A stretch of 64,000 nt of DNA from Amoebidium appalachense (taxonomy: Eukaryota; Ichthyosporea): assembly GCA_963693365.1 (NCBI GenBank), contig CAVNZM010000004.1:7006001-7070000 (forward strand), given 5' to 3'. Each line of letters begins with the position of its first letter. The stretch's first letter is position 1. Shown here piece by piece: positions 14,069 through 28,310 of the stretch. The notes beneath the pieces are model-generated. The model had not been told where the DNA came from. It was given only the letters and a program-made list of their open reading frames with translations, and ran no database searches. The position numbers and the translations under genes are program-made.

Positions 14069-17000
14069 TTCCCGGCTCCGGCCCCCGCCATCGCCCTCGC
14101 CTTTGGGCTTTACGGCTAAGAAAATTGTTCATGTCACCTATTGCACACAACCTTCCGCACACACGCACACACACACAATCTCCCCCTCCCCGCCACCACC
14201 ACTACTACTTGTCTCCATCATTGTTTCAGTCGTCTCAGACCACTAACACCACGACATTATTAACCATACAGGGTCAGGGACCGGGCCTCCTGATTGGAGG
14301 AAACACGGGCATGCACGTGCGCATCAACGACACCAAGCTGCCGCTGTATGCCGAGTCCAACATTGTGATCCAGCCGGAGGAGTTCAAAGCCATCGAACTG
14401 TTTGCAAACACAACAAACGCTAGGCTGGTCATGGGGGTACCCATGATCTACAGGGACCCAAGGTGCGCGAAAGTTCGAGATTTTAATTCTTATCAGTCGT
14501 TTGTTGTTCCATTGTTTGTATGGATGATGGAGTTGGCTTACTTTTCTTCTATATATATACTTTTTATTTCCGTTTGAACCACATCTACCCCCCCCCCCCC
14601 CCCCCCATCCGCCCCTGCCGTGTTTGCTCTTACCCAGTGTCTGCTTTTCCCCTCTGCGTGCTGTCAGTGAGGTCTTCTTCCCCCCCCCCCCCCCCCCGAA
14701 ACACCACCACCACCACCACCATTACCACCACCACCTTTCCATTCCACCCCTTTACCCCCCAGTATATTCTTCCACTCCACCCACCCATAGTATATCCTAA
14801 CCATCTGTGGCCCCCCCCTTAAAGGTACGCTGAAGAGTTTGTTAAAGACGGCATCCTGCGCTACATCCAACCACAGCACATCGATGCCCTGGAGCTGGGC
14901 AATGAGCCCGACCACTGGCAGCTGGACAAGAAGTGCTATAGAGCTGGAGTGTTTGGGCCCGAGGACTACATGAAGGAGTACCTGACTACAGAGAAGGTGT
15001 ACATGCTTTCTTTAAGTGGAACGGGCAGGGGGGGTGGGGGGGGGGAGCACTGGGCCACGCGTGCATGGAGCGAAACGGGTGGTGGTGGGTGGGGGGCGGG
15101 AAGCGGCAGATGTGCATGGTTTTTATGAGAGAAGAGACAGACAGGGGGAAAGGGGTCAGGTGTGTCTGCAATCTTTAACCAGGAAGGGTGGGTGTGTGTG
15201 TGGTGGTGGGGGGGGGGGGGATGAGGGGTGGCTGGGGGAGTGTGTGTGTGTGTGTTGGAGGGGATGGTTGGAGGAGGGAGGGCAAGTAGTGAACATTGGC
15301 AATTGGCCGTTGAGCCCCTAGGGGGGGGGGAGAAGAGGGGGGGCAGAATGGCTTCAGAAAGCTTCAGACAATAGCTATTGAAACGAGGGGCTGGGAGTGG
15401 CGATGCCACACCTTCTTATGCGTTTTAGTGCTCCACCCTCTCCTGCAGGCTCTCCTCATCTCTAAACGAATACCGATATATGGAACGTGTTGAACCCTAA
15501 CCTTATAGGCTAGTGCATGTCTAATGCTATTGGTGCACAGGCGCTTATCCCGCACATCAACAGCACCAACGTCAAGCTGCAGGCCCCGGCCATTGCTGGC
15601 TGCAACACATTCCCTAAGGGTGCCCTCCCATGCTGGCAGGTGTGTGCCTATACACACACGCGTGTTCATATATGTTCATTCTGGCACGCGCGCACACACA
15701 CAAACACCCATACACACACATGCACGCGCACGCAGGCACACACACCACTTGCATAAAGACTTGCACACACGTGCACATGTCCCCGTCCCCTGGTTGGTCA
15801 GCTTTGGCACACACGTGCTTCTCTGTTTCGTCCTGTTTTACTTTTTTTTCTGTGACACCAAGCACCTATGCACAAGTACTTTTCCGTGCAAGGTTTGGAC
15901 AGGGCACACACAGGAAGGAGAGGGGGGGGGGGGGGGAGGGGGGGGGGGGGAGGGGGGGCAATCGGTACATAAGGGAGAGGAATTGAGTGGTGTTTCCTAC
16001 TTCACCTTCATTTTTCTTGGGGAGGTGTCTTTTTTTTTTTTTTTTCTTTTTTTTTTTTTTGGCTTGGGTAGGTGGGGGGAGGGGGAGTCCTGCTGCAAGA
16101 TGAGCAGGAGTTGTATGCCTCCCATATAAATCTATGATATTTAAGAGGGCATAAAAATTTAATTGCTGCATTTCATTGGTCAGATGGTGCTTCCGGCGTT
16201 TGCCAACGAAACCAGCAACTACACGCACTTCATCGCGTGGCACCGCTACGGCAACTCGGGCTGCAGTCTTAAAAATAACCTTCGCACCCTATTGGCTGAT
16301 CCCATCCCCGGGGACGAAACCAAGAGCTACGATTGGCTAGAGTCCGTCGAGAATCACATCACCCCATTGGGCAAGCGTCATGTGTTTTCTGAGGGCGGGG
16401 CATTTTCGTGTGGTGGGAACCCGTGCATGAGCAAAACCTTTGCCTCCGCTCTGTGGGCGGTCGATAATATGCTGGAGGTGATGTACAGAAATGGGTCGAG
16501 GTCGAACATGCACACGGTGCTCGGCCACAGCTATTCGCCGTTTTCAATTTTCAACTTGACGGGGGTATCCAATGGGACGGGTGGCCAGGCGGAGGATGCG
16601 GCCGGAGGGGATGATTCTGAGAGTAGGCGCAGGAGGAGGGGGGTTAGGAGGTTGAGGCTGGATTACAGGTGGGTGGGGTGCGTGTGGGGAGGGGGGGGGG
16701 GGGAGGAGGGAGGGGCCGGTCTGGGGGTGGGGGTGGGGGGGGGGGGATCGATGGTGTTGTGTTAATTTTGTCAATCTCTGATTTCTATCTGGGAAGCACC
16801 CGGGCGGGCAGGCGGGTGGAGGGGGGCCCCGGGGGGGGGGGGGGGGGGGGGGGGGGGTCCTTCTTTTTTCTTCAATTTTTTTGTTTGCTTCTTTGTTTGA
16901 CCGACCCCGAGGGTTTTTTTTTTTTGGTGGTGGTGGTTGTTGTTTGGGGGGTGGGGGGGGTCCTTCTTTTTTTCTTCTATTTTTTTGTTTGCTTCTTTGT

Positions 17001-17170
17001 TTGACCGACCCCGAGGTTTTTTTTTTTTTGGTGGTGGTGGTTGTTGTTTGGGGGGGGGGGGGGGGGGGGGGGGGGGAGGTCGTGTATTTTTAGCTTTAGC
17101 TTTTCATAAACCAATTAGAAAAGCTAATGTGGCCGCATGAGCAATATGACTGACAATGGTCCCCCCCCCC

Positions 17171-17206
<36 letters not shown>

Positions 17207-17745
17207 GCAGGCGTCAGGCCCCGGCACCTGCCCCCGCCCCAACCAACACCACCGTGGGGTCCCCTGCAAATTCGACCACACCTGCCGCAAATTCCACCTC
17301 CGCTATCGGTGTCTCGGCAGCACCCCTCTTCTTTGCCATGTGGCAGGTTATTCAACTGGTCGATAATATACAGGACCCCTACATCTACAGACCCCAAATT
17401 TCGTTCGGTGATGGGTCGGTCAACACCTCTCTCATTAAGGCCTGGGGGGTTGGTTCGTCCGCAAATATGACGAAAATTGTGATTGTGCACAAGGACGTCG
17501 ACCAGGCTGGCCCCCTCACGGTGTCCATTGGAAGCAATGGCGCCCCCTCGGCCCAAATCTCGCGCATGTGGACGGATTCGGATGTCATGTCGGCAGACGC
17601 CGTGTTGGCTGGCCAGAAAATTGGTCCGAATGGAAAACCGACCGGCGAGCGTAAGCTGGAGACGGTCCAGGTCACCAACGGGGTCTTTGTGGTGCCCGTC
17701 AATAGACTTTCCGTGGTGGTGGTCGAAATTCCGGTGAAGGCCTGA
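12724..17745 (+). CDS. Secreted glycoside hydrolase family 79 (beta-glucuronidase/heparanase-like), 7 exons
   Basis: Exons 12724-13041, 13442-13609, 14272-14462, 14825-14996, 15541-15639, 16184-16668 and 17211-17745 join in frame to about 655 residues. ACCATGG is a strong start context. A signal peptide covers about residues 1-21, ending FAAAQ. GH79 landmarks appear in order: VGFSVEYKW at the first barrel strand, PGLLIGGNT, ALELGNEPDHW with the presumed acid/base Glu at about 253, and HVFSEGGAFSCGG with the presumed nucleophile Glu at about 386. Many NxT/NxS sites fit a secreted glycoprotein. Family members hydrolyse glucuronides or heparan-type polysaccharides; the substrate here cannot be read from sequence. 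A polybasic, then Pro-Ala and Asn-Ser-Thr-rich insertion (about 460-510) precedes the C-terminal beta domain and is unusual. AATAAA at about 18145 is a possible poly-A signal. Confidence 0.88.
16858..17070 (+). repeat. Tandem duplication, two ~105-bp units
   Basis: Two adjacent copies each contain TTTGTTTGACCGACCCCGAG, a T-run, GGTGGTGGTGGTTGTTGTTT and a G-run. Lies in GH79 intron 6. Confidence 0.9.
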
Positions 17746-18861
17746 GGGCTGAGTGTCGTGTCACCTTCGTGATACGGGCATGGGATTGGCTGTCTGTTTC
17801 ACTCTCACTGTGTCGAGCGTGTGCCAGATATGACGAGTTTCGACGCCTTCATTTCATTGTATAGTTGGTTGTTGAATATCGTTGTTTTCGGCCAAAGCCA
17901 CTTACAACAAGTTTTTGTTTATATATTCTAATGATAGTAATGTGTGAATATGCACGGGCAGGCTGCCAAACACAGGTGAGCCGCGTAAGACTCTGTGTAC
18001 TAGGTGCCCCTTTGTAATGGGCCTATACATAATGTGTGCATTTTCAGAGTTTATCGATTTTTTTCCCATCAACTCCCACGGTCCCGCCCTGTTTTAGCAC
18101 AGGCTGCCATGTAAGAAAGAAGAGTTGGGTTGTGACCTGGCGTGTAATAAAACACAAAATCAACAATAAGGAGGCATGCTTCTATGCGTCTAATGTTTAT
18201 CTTGGTTACGCCGTGAAGTACTCTCTGCCTGTAACCTCAAGCCAACCCCCCCCCCCCCCCCCCCCTCTCTTTCTCCAGGATGACCCACCATGGCGATTTT
18301 ACCTTCCTCCCCCTCCCCCAACACACACACAAGGGTGTCACACACTGTGAAACATGTAATCACAGACACTTCGAAACGTGGCTTATAAGTGGGCATAGCA
18401 AATCGTTTCGAAAGGCGTCGAGCCGCAAGGTACGTATACCTTGAAACACCCATCTGAAGGTGCATCACATGCATCGGTTATCTGCTTTTTTGCACATGTC
18501 TTCCGCAATGCACTGTGTGCATGTGTGTGTGTACGCGCGTGTTGGGGTGCCTCACCGCAAGTGGTGGTGGTGGGTGAGTGGTGGTGGTGGTGGTGGTGGT
18601 GGGGTGGCCGGGGATGGGGGGTGTGTGTGTGTGGGGGGGGGGGGGGGGGGGGGGGGGGGGGATTTTGATGTGGTGACTTTGTATAGGTTTAGTTTTGCCA
18701 ACTCAGCCCCCCCCCCCCCCCCCCCCCCCCCCACCGGGCGATTAGGTGCCGGCACCAGGTGTTCACTCGTTCCAATCACCACGATACATGATTAGATAAA
18801 GATATCACGGAATAAAAATGACGCGTGGAGATATTGTCGCGTTTGACGTGTATGTGTGTAC

Positions 18862-18904
<43 letters not shown>

Positions 18905-18932
18905 TGCGTGCGTGCGTGCGTGCGTGCGTGTG

Positions 18933-18965
<33 letters not shown>

Positions 18966-18984
18966 TTGTGTATGTGTGTATGTG
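18862..18984 (+). repeat. (GT)n microsatellite with GCGT units
   Basis: GT repeat interrupted by a run of GCGT tetramers, in the intergenic region after GH79. Confidence 0.9.
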
Positions 18985-19379
18985 TGTGCGCGTGTGTGTG
19001 CGCACACGGTGCACACGTGTGTTTTTGTGGTTTGCTGTTGTTTTGACTTGATAATGATTCAAAACGAATATGTGCCGTAAGTTAAATGTAATATCATATA
19101 ATGGTGTACTGAACTGTTTCCACAACACATACTGTACAAATCAGCAACTCTGAAATGTACACACAAAACATGCCGTGGAACTAGTCAAATAACTCTTGAA
19201 TTCATACTACCAACACTCATCATAGACATTTCTATTCCCAAGAGGGGCCCATTCACATCAGAGAACCATCAGGCCTGCGAGAGGCTCGAGGGCACAAAAT
19301 AGCTCGGCTTCATATGCGCATAAATGGACGGAAGAATAGGATGGGGTTATAGAAGTGCTGACCTTGCTGTGTGCGTGTG

Positions 19380-19640
19380 CGAAGAGCAGAATTATAATCT
19401 GGATACTGGCAAAATAATTCCGCTAAGGCTGAATAATTCTGCTTTTGCAGAATGATTATGGTTTTCATTCAATTGCTGAAGTTCTGTCTTTGCTGAATAT
19501 TTTGCTAAGTGTAGAATATTCTGAATTTTAATATTTCTGCGATGCTTTTGCTGAATAAATCGCTAGGGGTAGAACAATTTAGCTTTCTCTGGATAATGTT
19601 ATAAGTCGCTGAAAAATTCACTAGGAATAAAACTTTGTCT
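19380..19640 (+). repeat. Degenerate repeats around GCTGAATA
   Basis: The words GCTGAATA, GCAGAAT, TAGAATA and TTTGCTGAATA recur many times in about 260 A+T-rich bases, including AAGGCTGAATAATTCTGC and TTTTGCTGAATAAATCGCTA. It looks like an eroded short tandem repeat of roughly 25-35 bases. Confidence 0.5.
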
Positions 19641-19841
19641 GTCTTGTGCAGAATAGTTCTACTTGTGCAAGTTCATTCTGCTCGTGTAACAGTTGTTGGG
19701 ACCTACTAGAGTTGGTCTCTGATTCAGAAGCACGAAAATAACACGGTGGCACACACACACGCGCGCGCCCAATATCCCACCCATTCACAGATGCGGCACA
19801 CACGCGCACACACGAATGATTACTAAACAAACAAACACACA

Positions 19842-19899
<58 letters not shown>

Positions 19900-20000
19900 G
19901 TACACACACACCGTGTGACACCAGCCGATGATGCCTGGTGTCACAGCCCCCCCCTCCCCCCCCCCCCCCCCCCTTCCCCTCCCCCTCGTCCTCCCTCCCT

Positions 20001-20032
<32 letters not shown>

Positions 20033-20363
20033 CCCCCTCTCCCCCTGCCAACCAACAGGGCGAGGAAAAAAAAAAAAAAAAAAAAAAACCTTGGCGACCA
20101 AGCAATTAAAAATGAATAAAGAGAAAGAGAGAAAAGAGAAAAAGAAACAGGAAAAGAAGAAAGACAAAGAATAGAGAGAGGAAAACAGGGGGGGAAACGA
20201 GGAGCTTAATATTAGTTCACAAGGTTTGTACCCTCACTCTTGATACTAAGTTCAAAAAAAAGGCTGGCATACCATGAGCAACACCCAGCTATAGCTATAC
20301 ATATTTACTCGGCTACATAATAGCATATTGCCAAGGGATTATGTCGACCCTCCCTCCCCCCCC

Positions 20364-20409
<46 letters not shown>

Positions 20410-21070
20410 ACCACCACCACCACCACCACCACCACCACCACCACCACAAAATAAAAAAATAAAAAATAAAAAAAAAAGAAAGAAAAAAAAAAAGCAAAAA
20501 ATTCTTAGACTAGTTCCCATGCTCAAAAGAACGGGACTGTGGTGATCCCCCCCCTCCCCCAACCCCCCCCCTCCCCCCCCTCCCCCCTCCCCCCCCCCCC
20601 CTCCCCCCCCCCCCCCCCCCCCCCCTCCGCCTCCTCCAGGCCGGAGTCCCGGATCGGCCTTCCTCACTTTCTCTTCTCACACGTCTATGCACGCTCCGGC
20701 AGTGCAAGTCTGTTGCGCCGCGCACTCAATGCCCCAGAGTATGTGTGTGCGTGTCGTGTGCGGTTTGTGTGTGCATGTGTAATCATATGAAAGAGTTCAT
20801 GATCGTGGGGCGAGAAGGGCTGAAGGTGCGTCTTTATATGGGGACAGGGAATGCACGGGGAAAGCCAACAGAGCAGAAGGAAAGAGCTCTACCTCCAGGC
20901 GAAAAAGAGTTTGGGGAGGGGTTCGGAGGGGCGTGTGTGTGTGTGTGTGTGTGTTGAGGGGGGAGGGGGGGGGGGGAGGGGGGAGGGGGAGAAGGGGCCC
21001 GGGGGAGGGGGCCGGGGGGGGGGGGGGGGGAGGCTCCGGGAAGGTGGAGGGGTCGCTGGGGTTGGCGGCT

Positions 21071-21109
<39 letters not shown>

Positions 21110-21140
21110 CGGCTCCAGGGAATTCGAAGGTGGAGGGGTG

Positions 21141-21201
<61 letters not shown>

Positions 21202-22280
21202 GAGGGGGAGGGAAAGGGGGGGGGCCAAAGTATAGCCACTAACGTCAACGTTTGGGAACAAAAGGGGGAACCATGCCGTGAGAAAGGAGGAATATTCAAA
21301 TCGGAAACAATACGTAGGGCCCCCTTTCGTAAAAACTAGTCACATCATTATGGTGTAGAGAGGACAATTATCGTATCACGAACTTGAACTTTTGACTCGT
21401 CCCCGACTCTGACTCCGTCTGTTTGTTGGCCCAGCCGCGGTCACGATCGAATGGACTCGCGATTTCTTGCACCATATTTGACTAGACAGAAGACGAATAA
21501 GAGCCGAACTTAAGTAACCATAAATGGTTATATCTTAAAAGCCTTTTGTTCTTGATGACGTCAATATTTCGTCAGTGCTAAATATAGCACACAGACCACG
21601 CCTTCCCCCGCAGCAAAAGCGCGCGCCTGCCCCTCACTCAGGCTGATCGCCACTCTTTCCTCTCTCGAGGTAAAACAGGAAAAAAAAAACACAGTTGTAT
21701 GTGTGTCTATATGGGTGCTTAGGCTAGTGAAGTTTATTTTCGGTTTATAGACGTAGTTTAACGCGCGGTTTCCCTAATTCCTGAGAGGGTGGATGCGGTG
21801 CAGGGGGGCTATGGTTGGGTCGGTGAATGGGAGGGAGTGAGTTAGCAGGTGTATTTTTTTGTGGGGAGGGGAAAAGGCAGCACAATGAAACTCTGAGTAG
21901 AGATCTATTGACTTCAACGAAAATAATTGCTATCAGGGCCAAGATAATGTGTAGTGGAGGAGGAAATTTTTGGGAGACCACTGAGAGGAGAGGTAGCTGA
22001 ACAAGATCAGGGAGAATGTTGAATGGGTTTGAAAGGCTTTCAGGATGTGGTACTTGAATCTGGAGAAAATGAGCCGCGCTGGAGATAGCTGACACCGTGC
22101 GTATACTATTCTCGGCATACACTACATGGCAACACCCACACCCACACCCACACACACATACACACACATTCTCAGACAGACGCACACACACGTCAAACAC
22201 ACATTCACAGACGCACACATGCACACGCAGACGCGCACACACAAACGCACAACACGCACACACACGCACACGAACACACG

Positions 22281-22326
<46 letters not shown>

Positions 22327-22371
22327 TACACACACACATACACAAGTGTGCGTGTACACGCGCGCGCGCGA

Positions 22372-22418
<47 letters not shown>

Positions 22419-22487
22419 CACGGGCACACATGCACGCACGTTGATATACACACAACATCATCACATACACTCATACATACAGACAAG

Positions 22488-22751
22488 ATGGCGGCCCTTC
22501 TCAAGTTCGCACCGGGTACGCACTTCCCTCCCCTTGCGCCTCTTCTCCTGGCTTCCTTCTTTGTACCTTTTTTTGGAAACAATTTGAAGCCAAAAGGGTT
22601 TTGGAGTGCCAACACACAATATGTCGTTTGTGTCTGTGCGTACTCTGCCATGTGGTTTGTGTATGTGTGCAAGCATGGGTGTGCCTGTGCCTGCACGTTT
22701 GGCAAGTTGGATTTTCAGGGCCCTCGTGCAGGCGTTTAAACTGTACACCAG

Positions 22752-22782
<31 letters not shown>

Positions 22783-22853
22783 TTTTCTTTTTAATGGCCC
22801 CAGCAGACAAGGTGGCTTTAGAAACGTTTATCGAAACTGGGTAGAGGGTTGAT

Positions 22854-22890
<37 letters not shown>

Positions 22891-24352
22891 GGGGGGGGAG
22901 GCCCTTTCCGTGCACATATTTTCATGCCGGCAGTCCTTGGGTTGTAGCCACCCCCCTCCCCCCTCCCCTTCCCCACCCCCCCCACCCCCCCCCCCTGATG
23001 ACTTGGGCCCTCCCTGAGGATGGGCTCTGCTTATGACGCATCCTGTGCGCATGGCTGATGTTGCATACTTGAATGTTTGCCTTTGCATGTGTCCTTCGTA
23101 TATGCGTAATTCGTACCGTGTTCCGCATTCAAACCCCCCCCCCCCACCCCCCCCCCCCCTCTCCCAACCCCACCCTATCCAAGTGCAACCCACCCCCAAG
23201 CATTCCCGAGTTTCTATTTTTAGGTGTTGTGCTGACTGTTTGTCTATAATAGGTATTGCACTGTCTATTCATAGATTATGTGTCGATTTTTCGATGTTGT
23301 ACTATTTGTGTCTATTAATAGGGATTGCACTGTCTATTCATACGTCGATTTTTCGATGCTGCACTAATTGTCTATTTTTAGGTGTTGCACCTACTGTATT
23401 TTTTTTGTAGGTGTTTCGCTGGTTTTGTGTCTCATTACAGGTGTGGCACTGACTGTGTCTATTCTTAAACATTTCACGGGCTGTACGTCTATATTTAGAC
23501 ATTTCACTGACTGTATGTCTATTTTTAGGTGTTGCGCGCGCTGCCCAGCGTGCCCCGGCTGCCCTGGCCACCTCCACGTAAGTCAACCCTGCGTGTGTGT
23601 TTTTCCCCCCGCTTTTTTTTGCGGCTGGGGACAATGGGGAGAGAGAGGGTATTTGTGCATGTATGCCGGTGTGTGTGGATGACACATACGTGTGTGTTGG
23701 GGGGGGGGGGGGGGGGAGGATTGTGTACGAACCTCTCTCTCTCCCTCTTCCCCCCCCCCCCCTTCCCCTCCCGCCCTCCCTCCCTCCCTTCCTCCCTCTC
23801 TCTTTCTTTATCTCTCTCTCTCTCTGTGTGTGTATATGTGTACATCTTTATGTCGCCTACCTCGCCAACATTCATTGTATGAAGCAGGCTTATTATCCAT
23901 AAGCCCCCCTCCTCCCCCCTCCCCCCCCCTCCCCCCCCAAAAAAAAAAAGCACAGCCATACCTGCGGGCGCTCTTTCAGGAGGTAATGCTTACATACACT
24001 CTACACACACATCCACACACACACACACACACACACACATGCGCGCGCACACACGCGCGCGCGCGCGCACACACACACACACACACCACTCCTTCAAAAT
24101 TCTCCCTCTCTTTTCCTTTTCCCGTCCGCCCGTCGTTCCTTCACTCAATCCCCCCGCTCCTCCCCCTCCGCCCCCCCATAAGAAGAAACAAGAAAAAAGA
24201 AAAAAAAAAATAAAGATGGATGGAAACATCTCCTCTCGGTTTTGCATCGTTATGAACCCTTAAACAGATTCCCCCTTTCTTCCCCCCTCCTTTCTGATAT
24301 GTGCGGGGAACACGGGCCTCTCCTACAATCCTAAGTACACACGCACACATAC

Positions 24353-24416
<64 letters not shown>

Positions 24417-24924
24417 ACGCACATGCACACACATACGCACGCACACGCACGTTGGCGCTTCCACACTCATACACGTACACCACGCAAACATACAGGCACA
24501 CACACACATGCACACAACATGCACACACATGCACATAACATGCACACACACACACACACACACATGCACACATAGGAATCCATGTGCTTGTATACATTCT
24601 GCTCGAGCATCGCGTGCCTGTGACTCGAATATTTCGCAAATGTCTGCGACCCAAACTTTCTGGGCGCACACAGACATACCCTTGTACGCAAGGACAGAGA
24701 AGTATGGATCTGGCAGGGTAATTTTCGAAAACTTTGTTCTGAAGTAGACACTTCTGAATGAATATGCACGTGCACACACACACACACACACTCTCTCTCT
24801 CTCTCTCCTCACTCACACATACACACTCACTCACACTAACCCCTGCTTCTCCAGGGCTGTCGTTGCTCAGAGGAACATGAGCCAGGTGGCCGGCGTCCGC
24901 CAGCCACGTATGCTTCCCCCCCGG

Positions 24925-24959
<35 letters not shown>

Positions 24960-25685
24960 ACGGGCAGGCGCCATCATCGTTAGACACGCACACGCACACA
25001 CACACTGGCACGCACACACACACACACACACACCAGAGGGGCACACACGCGCGCACACACAGGCACGCAAGCACACACACACACGCACACACACGCACGC
25101 ACGCACCACACCCTCTCCCTTTTCGTGTATCGCGGGCTTGAGAGAAACCATGGTAGCAGGTGAATAGAGCCGGAGAGGTCGTAATTGACAGAAACGGTTG
25201 GGATGGGTGGGTGGGTGTGTGTGTGGGTGTGTACGTGTGGGGGGGGGGGGGGGAGGGGAGGGGGCAGAAAGAATGGAGAAATGAAGGGCCGTGATCAGGG
25301 GTGCCTTGGGTGTGTGTAGGGTTAGGGTTAAGGAGAAAGGGTTCATTTTGAATTTTCACTATGTAATTGATCAAATTTCATATGTAGGATTATCGGCCCC
25401 CACTGAGTATCGGGAGTTAGGGAGTATGGGGGATTACGATCTGCCGTTATGCACATGCATGGTTCATGGCCGCACTCAATTTGATTGGTGGGGATTTAAC
25501 GGACCAATAGTCTTATATACCATATATGGTATGTAAGGAAATTTATTTTTGGACATTTATTCGTTAAACCACACAGGCACATGGGAGTTTTTTCAGCATC
25601 CCCCGATTTGCTCGCATGTGTGGTCTCACATCAAAGCGTAAACACACAAACATGCTTTTGCTATGCACACACACACACACACAAG

Positions 25686-25717
<32 letters not shown>

Positions 25718-27149
25718 TAAGCACATACGCATTTTTCGCTGCACTGCATTAGTTTGCACACACGTATTCACCGTTTTGCTCACCTTGCTTGCATAAGCAA
25801 CCCTGCTCGTCTTTGATCAAGACGGGTTGACCCTCCCAAGTCCAGTTGATGCTGCTGTCTGAGTTGGAGAGTCGTATATACTCGGGCTAAGGGGTCGAAA
25901 CTCAGACGCAATTGATGACTTGGGCCCTCCCTGAGGATGGGCTCTGCTTATGACACATACTGTGCGCATGGCTATGTTGCATACTTGAAAGTTTGCCTTT
26001 GCATGTGTCCTTCGTGTATGCGTACTTCGTACCGTGTTCCGCTTTCACCCCCCCCACCCCCCCCCCCCCCCCCCCCCCCCCCCTCCTCTCTCTTCGGCTC
26101 TCTTCTTCCTCTTCACACATCCACGGACACGTACAACCACTACCAATGCCGCAAGAGTAGCTAACAGACAATGGGGCCACTCAGGCACACACATCTGCAA
26201 TTGAACAAGTACGCACACACTCATGGGTACGCTTTTACTGGTACAAAAATCTGGCGAACACGACAACCTGCAGGTGCATCCGTTTTATGCATTCTTGTTT
26301 CGTAGCAACCATCTGAAATTTCGCTTATCTCCCGTCCATCCGTCTATCCCATTTACTCACTATCTCACCCCCAGCCAAGGGCCTGCTTTCCTCCAAACCC
26401 GGCCAGATCGGTGGCATGGCTGCCGCTGCCGGTAATATCCCCCCCCCCCCCCCCCAACCCTGCTCGTCTCTGATCAAGACGGGTGACCTACTCATGTTCA
26501 AGTGAAACAGTATCTGAGTTGGGTTTCGTTAACGAGGGGAATAGGTCGAAACTCGGGTACTGTGGATGACGTGGGCCCCCCCTGAGGATGGGCTCTGCTT
26601 ATTATGCATACTCTTTATGTATGGCTTGCATTCTGCATCGTGTTATCCGTTTGTTCTTGTGTACTTCGTACTTTTTGGCGCATTCAAACCCCCCCCCCCC
26701 CCCCCCTTCCCCCCCTCCCCCCCCCCCCCGGGTGACCTACCCATGTTCACGTGAAACAGTATCTGAGTTGGGTTTCGTTAACGAGGTGAATAGGTCGAAA
26801 CTCGGGTACTGTGGATGACGTGGGCCCTTCCTGAGGATGGGCTCTGCTTATTATGCATACTCTTTATGTATGGCTTGCATTCTGCATCGTGTTATCCGTT
26901 TGTTCTTGTGTACTTCGTACTTTTTGACGCATTCAAACCCCCCCCCCCCCCCCCCTGGATGACGTGGGCTCCCTCTCAGGATGGGCTCTCCTTATTATGC
27001 ATACTCGTTGTGTATGGTTTGCACTCTGCATCGTGTTATCCGTTGTTCATGTGTACTTCGTACTTTATGACGCATTCAAACACCCCCTCCCCCCCCCTCC
27101 TCCTTCTCTTGGGGACTTTCCCTGTCCGTTTGCACACAGAGACCCAAAG

Positions 27150-27238
<89 letters not shown>

Positions 27239-27640
27239 CTTAATGTACAGGGCTATATGGTGCACGGTAGCCTACATCTCGGTTCACACTAAACCTTCTG
27301 AAACTTAACGCCTTTTTAACGCACAGGTACCATTGGTGCGCTGTACCTTTCTGATGCGCTAATCCTTCACGAGGAGACGGTTGTTGTTGTGTCGTTTGCC
27401 GGGCTGATCTACACCATCTACAAGACCGTGGGGGGGTCCATTGCTGAGGCCCTCGATGCCCGTGCATCGGTACGTGTGTGTGTGGGGTGGGTGGGAGGGG
27501 AGAGGGGGGGGGGGGGGGGGGGTGGGTGGGTGGGGGAAGTGAGGGGGGTGGGTGGGGGGGGTGTTTGGGAGGATGGGGGGGGGGGGGGGTGTTGGGTGAG
27601 TGGTGATTTTTTTGGGGGGCGGGGGGGGATGGGGAGGCGG

Positions 27641-27687
<47 letters not shown>

Positions 27688-28278
27688 CGCGCGCGCGTGT
27701 GTGTGTTTATGTTTGTATGCATATCTATGTTTGTATGCATGTCTATGTGCGTGTTCCAGATGTATGCGATGGTGGCGGCAAGGGCCGAGGGAGGAGGATG
27801 AGTGTGTATGGGGGGGGGGGGGGGGGGGGGATAAGATTGGTGTGGTGGTTGTGTGTGTGTGTGTGTGTGTGTGCGTGCGTGTGTGTGTGTGTGTGGGTGG
27901 TGGTGGTTTGTGTGTTGGGGGGGAGGGGGAGGAGCAGGGTGTTCATGGGAGTGCGAGGCACACACGTTTCGGCGATTTGATTATCGTTGTTATGATAATT
28001 TATTCGTGAGTGTGTGCACTGGGGGGGGGGGGGGGGGGGGGGGAGGATTACCCCCGAGTGCGATAGCGGGGGGGGGGGGGGGGGGGGGGGGGGGATGGAG
28101 GGGAAGATACTTACAGAATGGCATATAGACCATGCAAACCAAGTCACGAGGGGTTTAAAGCATAAAATGTTTGTTTTTTTAAAGAGGTTTGATATCGGGG
28201 CATGTGTTGTGCATTGCCATGGGAGGGGAAGGGGGAGGGTGGGTATTGATCATCAATTATATGCTGGTGAATTTTTTT

Positions 28279-28310
<32 letters not shown>

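Larger units (their letters stand above)
17746..22487. other. Intergenic region, GH79 to ATP synthase b
   Basis: No gene recognised. It contains GT/CA tracts (18862-18984, 19838-19898, 22130-22440), G-runs (about 18630-18660, 21070-21110, 21170-21200), C-runs (about 18710-18732, 19950-20040, 20355-20409, 20545-20630), an A-rich stretch (20065-20175), and a degenerate repeat block at 19380-19640. A palindromic TGACGTCA (CRE-like) lies at 21556-21563, about 0.9 kb upstream of the ATP synthase b start. Confidence 0.7.

Noticed and set aside
25316-25330. TTAGGG-like words (also at about 29803) as telomeric repeats
   Set aside because: Only about two units each, embedded in intron sequence.
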